A stretch of DNA of 36,142 nt from Acidobacteriota bacterium. Lineage in GTDB: Bacteria > Acidobacteriota > Terriglobia > Terriglobales > Acidobacteriaceae. Positions 34,700 through 36,142 of the stretch are shown here, piece by piece (the first letter of the stretch is position 1; each line of letters begins with the position of its first letter). The stretch spans positions 1 through 36,142 of the forward strand of contig JAFATF010000529.1 of assembly GCA_019244045.1 (NCBI GenBank), in the 5' to 3' direction. Under the pieces are notes generated by a model that was not told the origin of the DNA, searched no databases, and was given only the letters and a program-made list of their open reading frames with translations. Made by a program: the position numbers and the translations under genes.

Positions 34700-35782
34700 A
34701 TGAACATCGTCAAGGCCACCAAGCGATTCGAACATTGGCTTGCTCGCCACACCAATGTCGTCGAGGCGGACCTGCGCCTGAAACATGAACGCATGGCAGA
34801 GAGTCCCTTCCTGTTTTTGCGGGCTACGTTCTATCGCTGGATCGAACAGTGGAGGAAGGTGTTTCCCGACTTAGCGGTTGCGCCTGAGGTGTTGGCCGTC
34901 GGCGACCTGCACGTGGAGAATTTCGGTACGTGGCGTGATAAGGAAGGCCGCCTGATCTGGGGAGTAAATGACTTCGATGAAGCGTACTCCTTGCCTTATA
35001 CCAATGACTTGCTGCGTTTGACGATCAGTGCGGTATTGGCCATCCGGGAAAATCGCCTCTCTCTTCCCGCGAAGGCAGCCTGCGAGGCCATCCTGGAGGG
35101 GTATCTTAAGGGCCTTCGGGACGGTGGACGGCCATTCGTTCTCGGTGAGCACCATTGCTGGCTGCGGGATATCGCACACGGCGAACTCCGCAATCCGGTC
35201 CGTTTCTGGGCCAAGATGGATGCTCTTCCCGTGGCCAGGGGGAACATTCCAGTCAGCGCGCTCTCAGCGCTCGAACACCTGTTGCCCGAGCCCGGACTCA
35301 AGTACAAATTGGTGCGGCGGGTGGCGGGGCTGGGTAGTCTCGGTCACCAGCGGCTGGTCGCACTTTGCAACTGGCGCGGTGGTCGAATTGCGCGGGAAGC
35401 CAAGTCGCTCGTTCCTTCCGCGTGTTGTTGGGCAGACGATTCGAAAGGCGTGGCCGACATTCAATACCAAACGATCATCACACATGCCGTACGTTGTCCC
35501 GATCCTTTCGTCGAGCTGCGCGGCCACTGGATCGTACGGCGGCTTGCGCCTGACTGTTCGCGAATCGAACTTGCTGCGCTGCCAGTCGTCGGGGACGAGC
35601 TGAAGCTGCTTGCAGCCATGGGTTGGGAGACGGCCAACATTCATTTGGGGACACCGGGCGCCGCTCGCCGCATTCGAGCTCATTTCAATCGGCAGAAAAC
35701 AAGCTGGCTAAGCTCGGCGATGAAGACCGGCATCAAGGCGCTGTCTGAGGATTGGCACGCTTGGAAAAGAGCAATGGCCTGA
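34700..35782 (+). CDS. DUF2252 family protein (kinase-like fold)
   Basis: The protein has 360 residues from the ATG at 34700. Hallmarks are VGDLHVENFGTWRD and GVNDFDEAYSLPYTNDLLRL, the two conserved acidic motifs of DUF2252, which resemble the H-x-x-N and D-x-x active-site loops of aminoglycoside-kinase-like proteins. The activity is not known. No transmembrane segment is seen. The ATG is chosen because the alternative TTG at 34670 lies within the promoter spacer. There is no Shine-Dalgarno, in line with a leaderless transcript. It is a monocistronic gene next to the pilin gene. Confidence 0.85.
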   Translation: MNIVKATKRFEHWLARHTNVVEADLRLKHERMAESPFLFLRATFYRWIEQWRKVFPDLAVAPEVLAVGDLHVENFGTWRDKEGRLIWGVNDFDEAYSLPYTNDLLRLTISAVLAIRENRLSLPAKAACEAILEGYLKGLRDGGRPFVLGEHHCWLRDIAHGELRNPVRFWAKMDALPVARGNIPVSALSALEHLLPEPGLKYKLVRRVAGLGSLGHQRLVALCNWRGGRIAREAKSLVPSACCWADDSKGVADIQYQTIITHAVRCPDPFVELRGHWIVRRLAPDCSRIELAALPVVGDELKLLAAMGWETANIHLGTPGAARRIRAHFNRQKTSWLSSAMKTGIKALSEDWHAWKRAMA

Positions 35783-35931
35783 CCGCTGCAGCGGGCAATG
35801 AGCTAAGCGAGGGCGATTGGGTGACCGGGGTAACCCAGATACCTTCTCAAGCGCGTAATCGGTAGTTCCGATCAAATGTATTCACAGCGCTCACCCTATA
35901 AAGTTTTGCGCTTGGGAATTGGATTCCACGG

Positions 35932-36142
35932 TTAGCGAATCGCGGTGGTCCAGGCCGACCTGTCGTTTCCAAAGGTAGCTAAAATCGTGGCGTACACTTC
36001 GATCGCGTCCCAAAGATTCTGCAGCCGAAGATTTTCGTCCGCGGTATGTTGGTTGTCGTCATGGTTGGCAATTGGAACCGCAAGCACGGGCGTAGGGCGG
36101 CTACCCGCAAGTAAATACATCGGGACTGTTCCTCCCATGGTT
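35932..36142 (-). CDS. M20 family peptidase, C-terminal end (runs off right edge)
   Basis: The frame is open from the right edge leftward to a stop at 35932. It reads TMGGTVPMYLLAG, then NHDDNQHTADENLRLQNLWD and a final helix. GG-x-(I/V)-P and the DDNxHxxNE-like segment are the C-terminal catalytic-domain signatures of M20/M25/M40 metallo-hydrolases (carboxypeptidases and dipeptidases), including a zinc-site region His. Only about 70 residues are visible, so the substrate cannot be judged. The 149 bases between it and the DUF2252 gene show nothing notable. Confidence 0.78.
   Translation of the reverse strand, partial: TMGGTVPMYLLAGSRPTPVLAVPIANHDDNQHTADENLRLQNLWDAIEVYATILATFGNDRSAWTTAIR

Noticed and set aside
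1-36142. CRISPR array or phage/plasmid genes
   Set aside because: No regularly spaced repeats of 25-40 bases, and no integrase, capsid or replication genes were seen.

Overview
The window looks like a chromosomal segment of a GC-rich, Gram-negative soil-type bacterium, most likely an Acidobacteriota (Koribacter/Terriglobia-like). This is inferred from gene content, not from a marker gene. The pointers are CRTAC1-type FG-GAP/ASPIC-UnbV proteins beside a multihaem cytochrome with TPRs, an outer-membrane porin-like protein, a type IV pilin, a CsxA-like GH2 enzyme and frequent TTG/GTG starts. Most of the window is chromosomal housekeeping and accessory metabolism. The only mobile DNA seen is one insertion sequence.

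Layout. 1-3.3 kb: the 5' end of thiL at the left edge (TTG start), a divergent 690-base spacer with a possible tiny basic ORF, a membrane-anchored M23 peptidase, a small DUF3592-like membrane protein and an FAH-family hydrolase. 3.3-12.9 kb: a divergent NRAMP-like transporter, malQ, a PpiD-like chaperone, a secreted GH2 glycosidase with a palindromic candidate operator, and an APC permease. 13.0-21.4 kb: a leftward three-gene cluster consisting of a pentahaem membrane cytochrome with C-terminal TPRs, a CRTAC1 seven-repeat propeller (4-base overlap with the cytochrome gene), and a 1143-residue TPR/propeller/ASPIC protein with an unassigned C-terminal region. This cluster is the best candidate for an undescribed system.

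21.4-26.1 kb: a decayed amidase pseudogene, a pair of near-identical palindromes around a TATAGA box, a degenerate receiver-PilZ protein, a secreted PAP2 phosphatase, a hemerythrin, and an IS256-family element. Both 38-bp inverted repeats of the element and an 8-bp target duplication can be read directly. It landed in the divergent promoter region between the hemerythrin gene and a 61-aa ORF that is translationally coupled to 3-hydroxybutyryl-CoA dehydrogenase. The right end of the element carries an outward TTGACA.

26.2-36.1 kb: the 61-aa ORF and hbd, a stand-alone PhoU-domain protein, a leftward operon-like set (OmpR-type regulator, histidine kinase, coiled-coil porin, secreted cupredoxin), a type IV pilin with a sigma-54-type promoter candidate, a DUF2252 protein with a near-leaderless promoter, and the C-terminal end of an M20 peptidase at the right edge.

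No rRNA, tRNA or CRISPR array was recognised. All family calls come from reading motifs; no database search was run.
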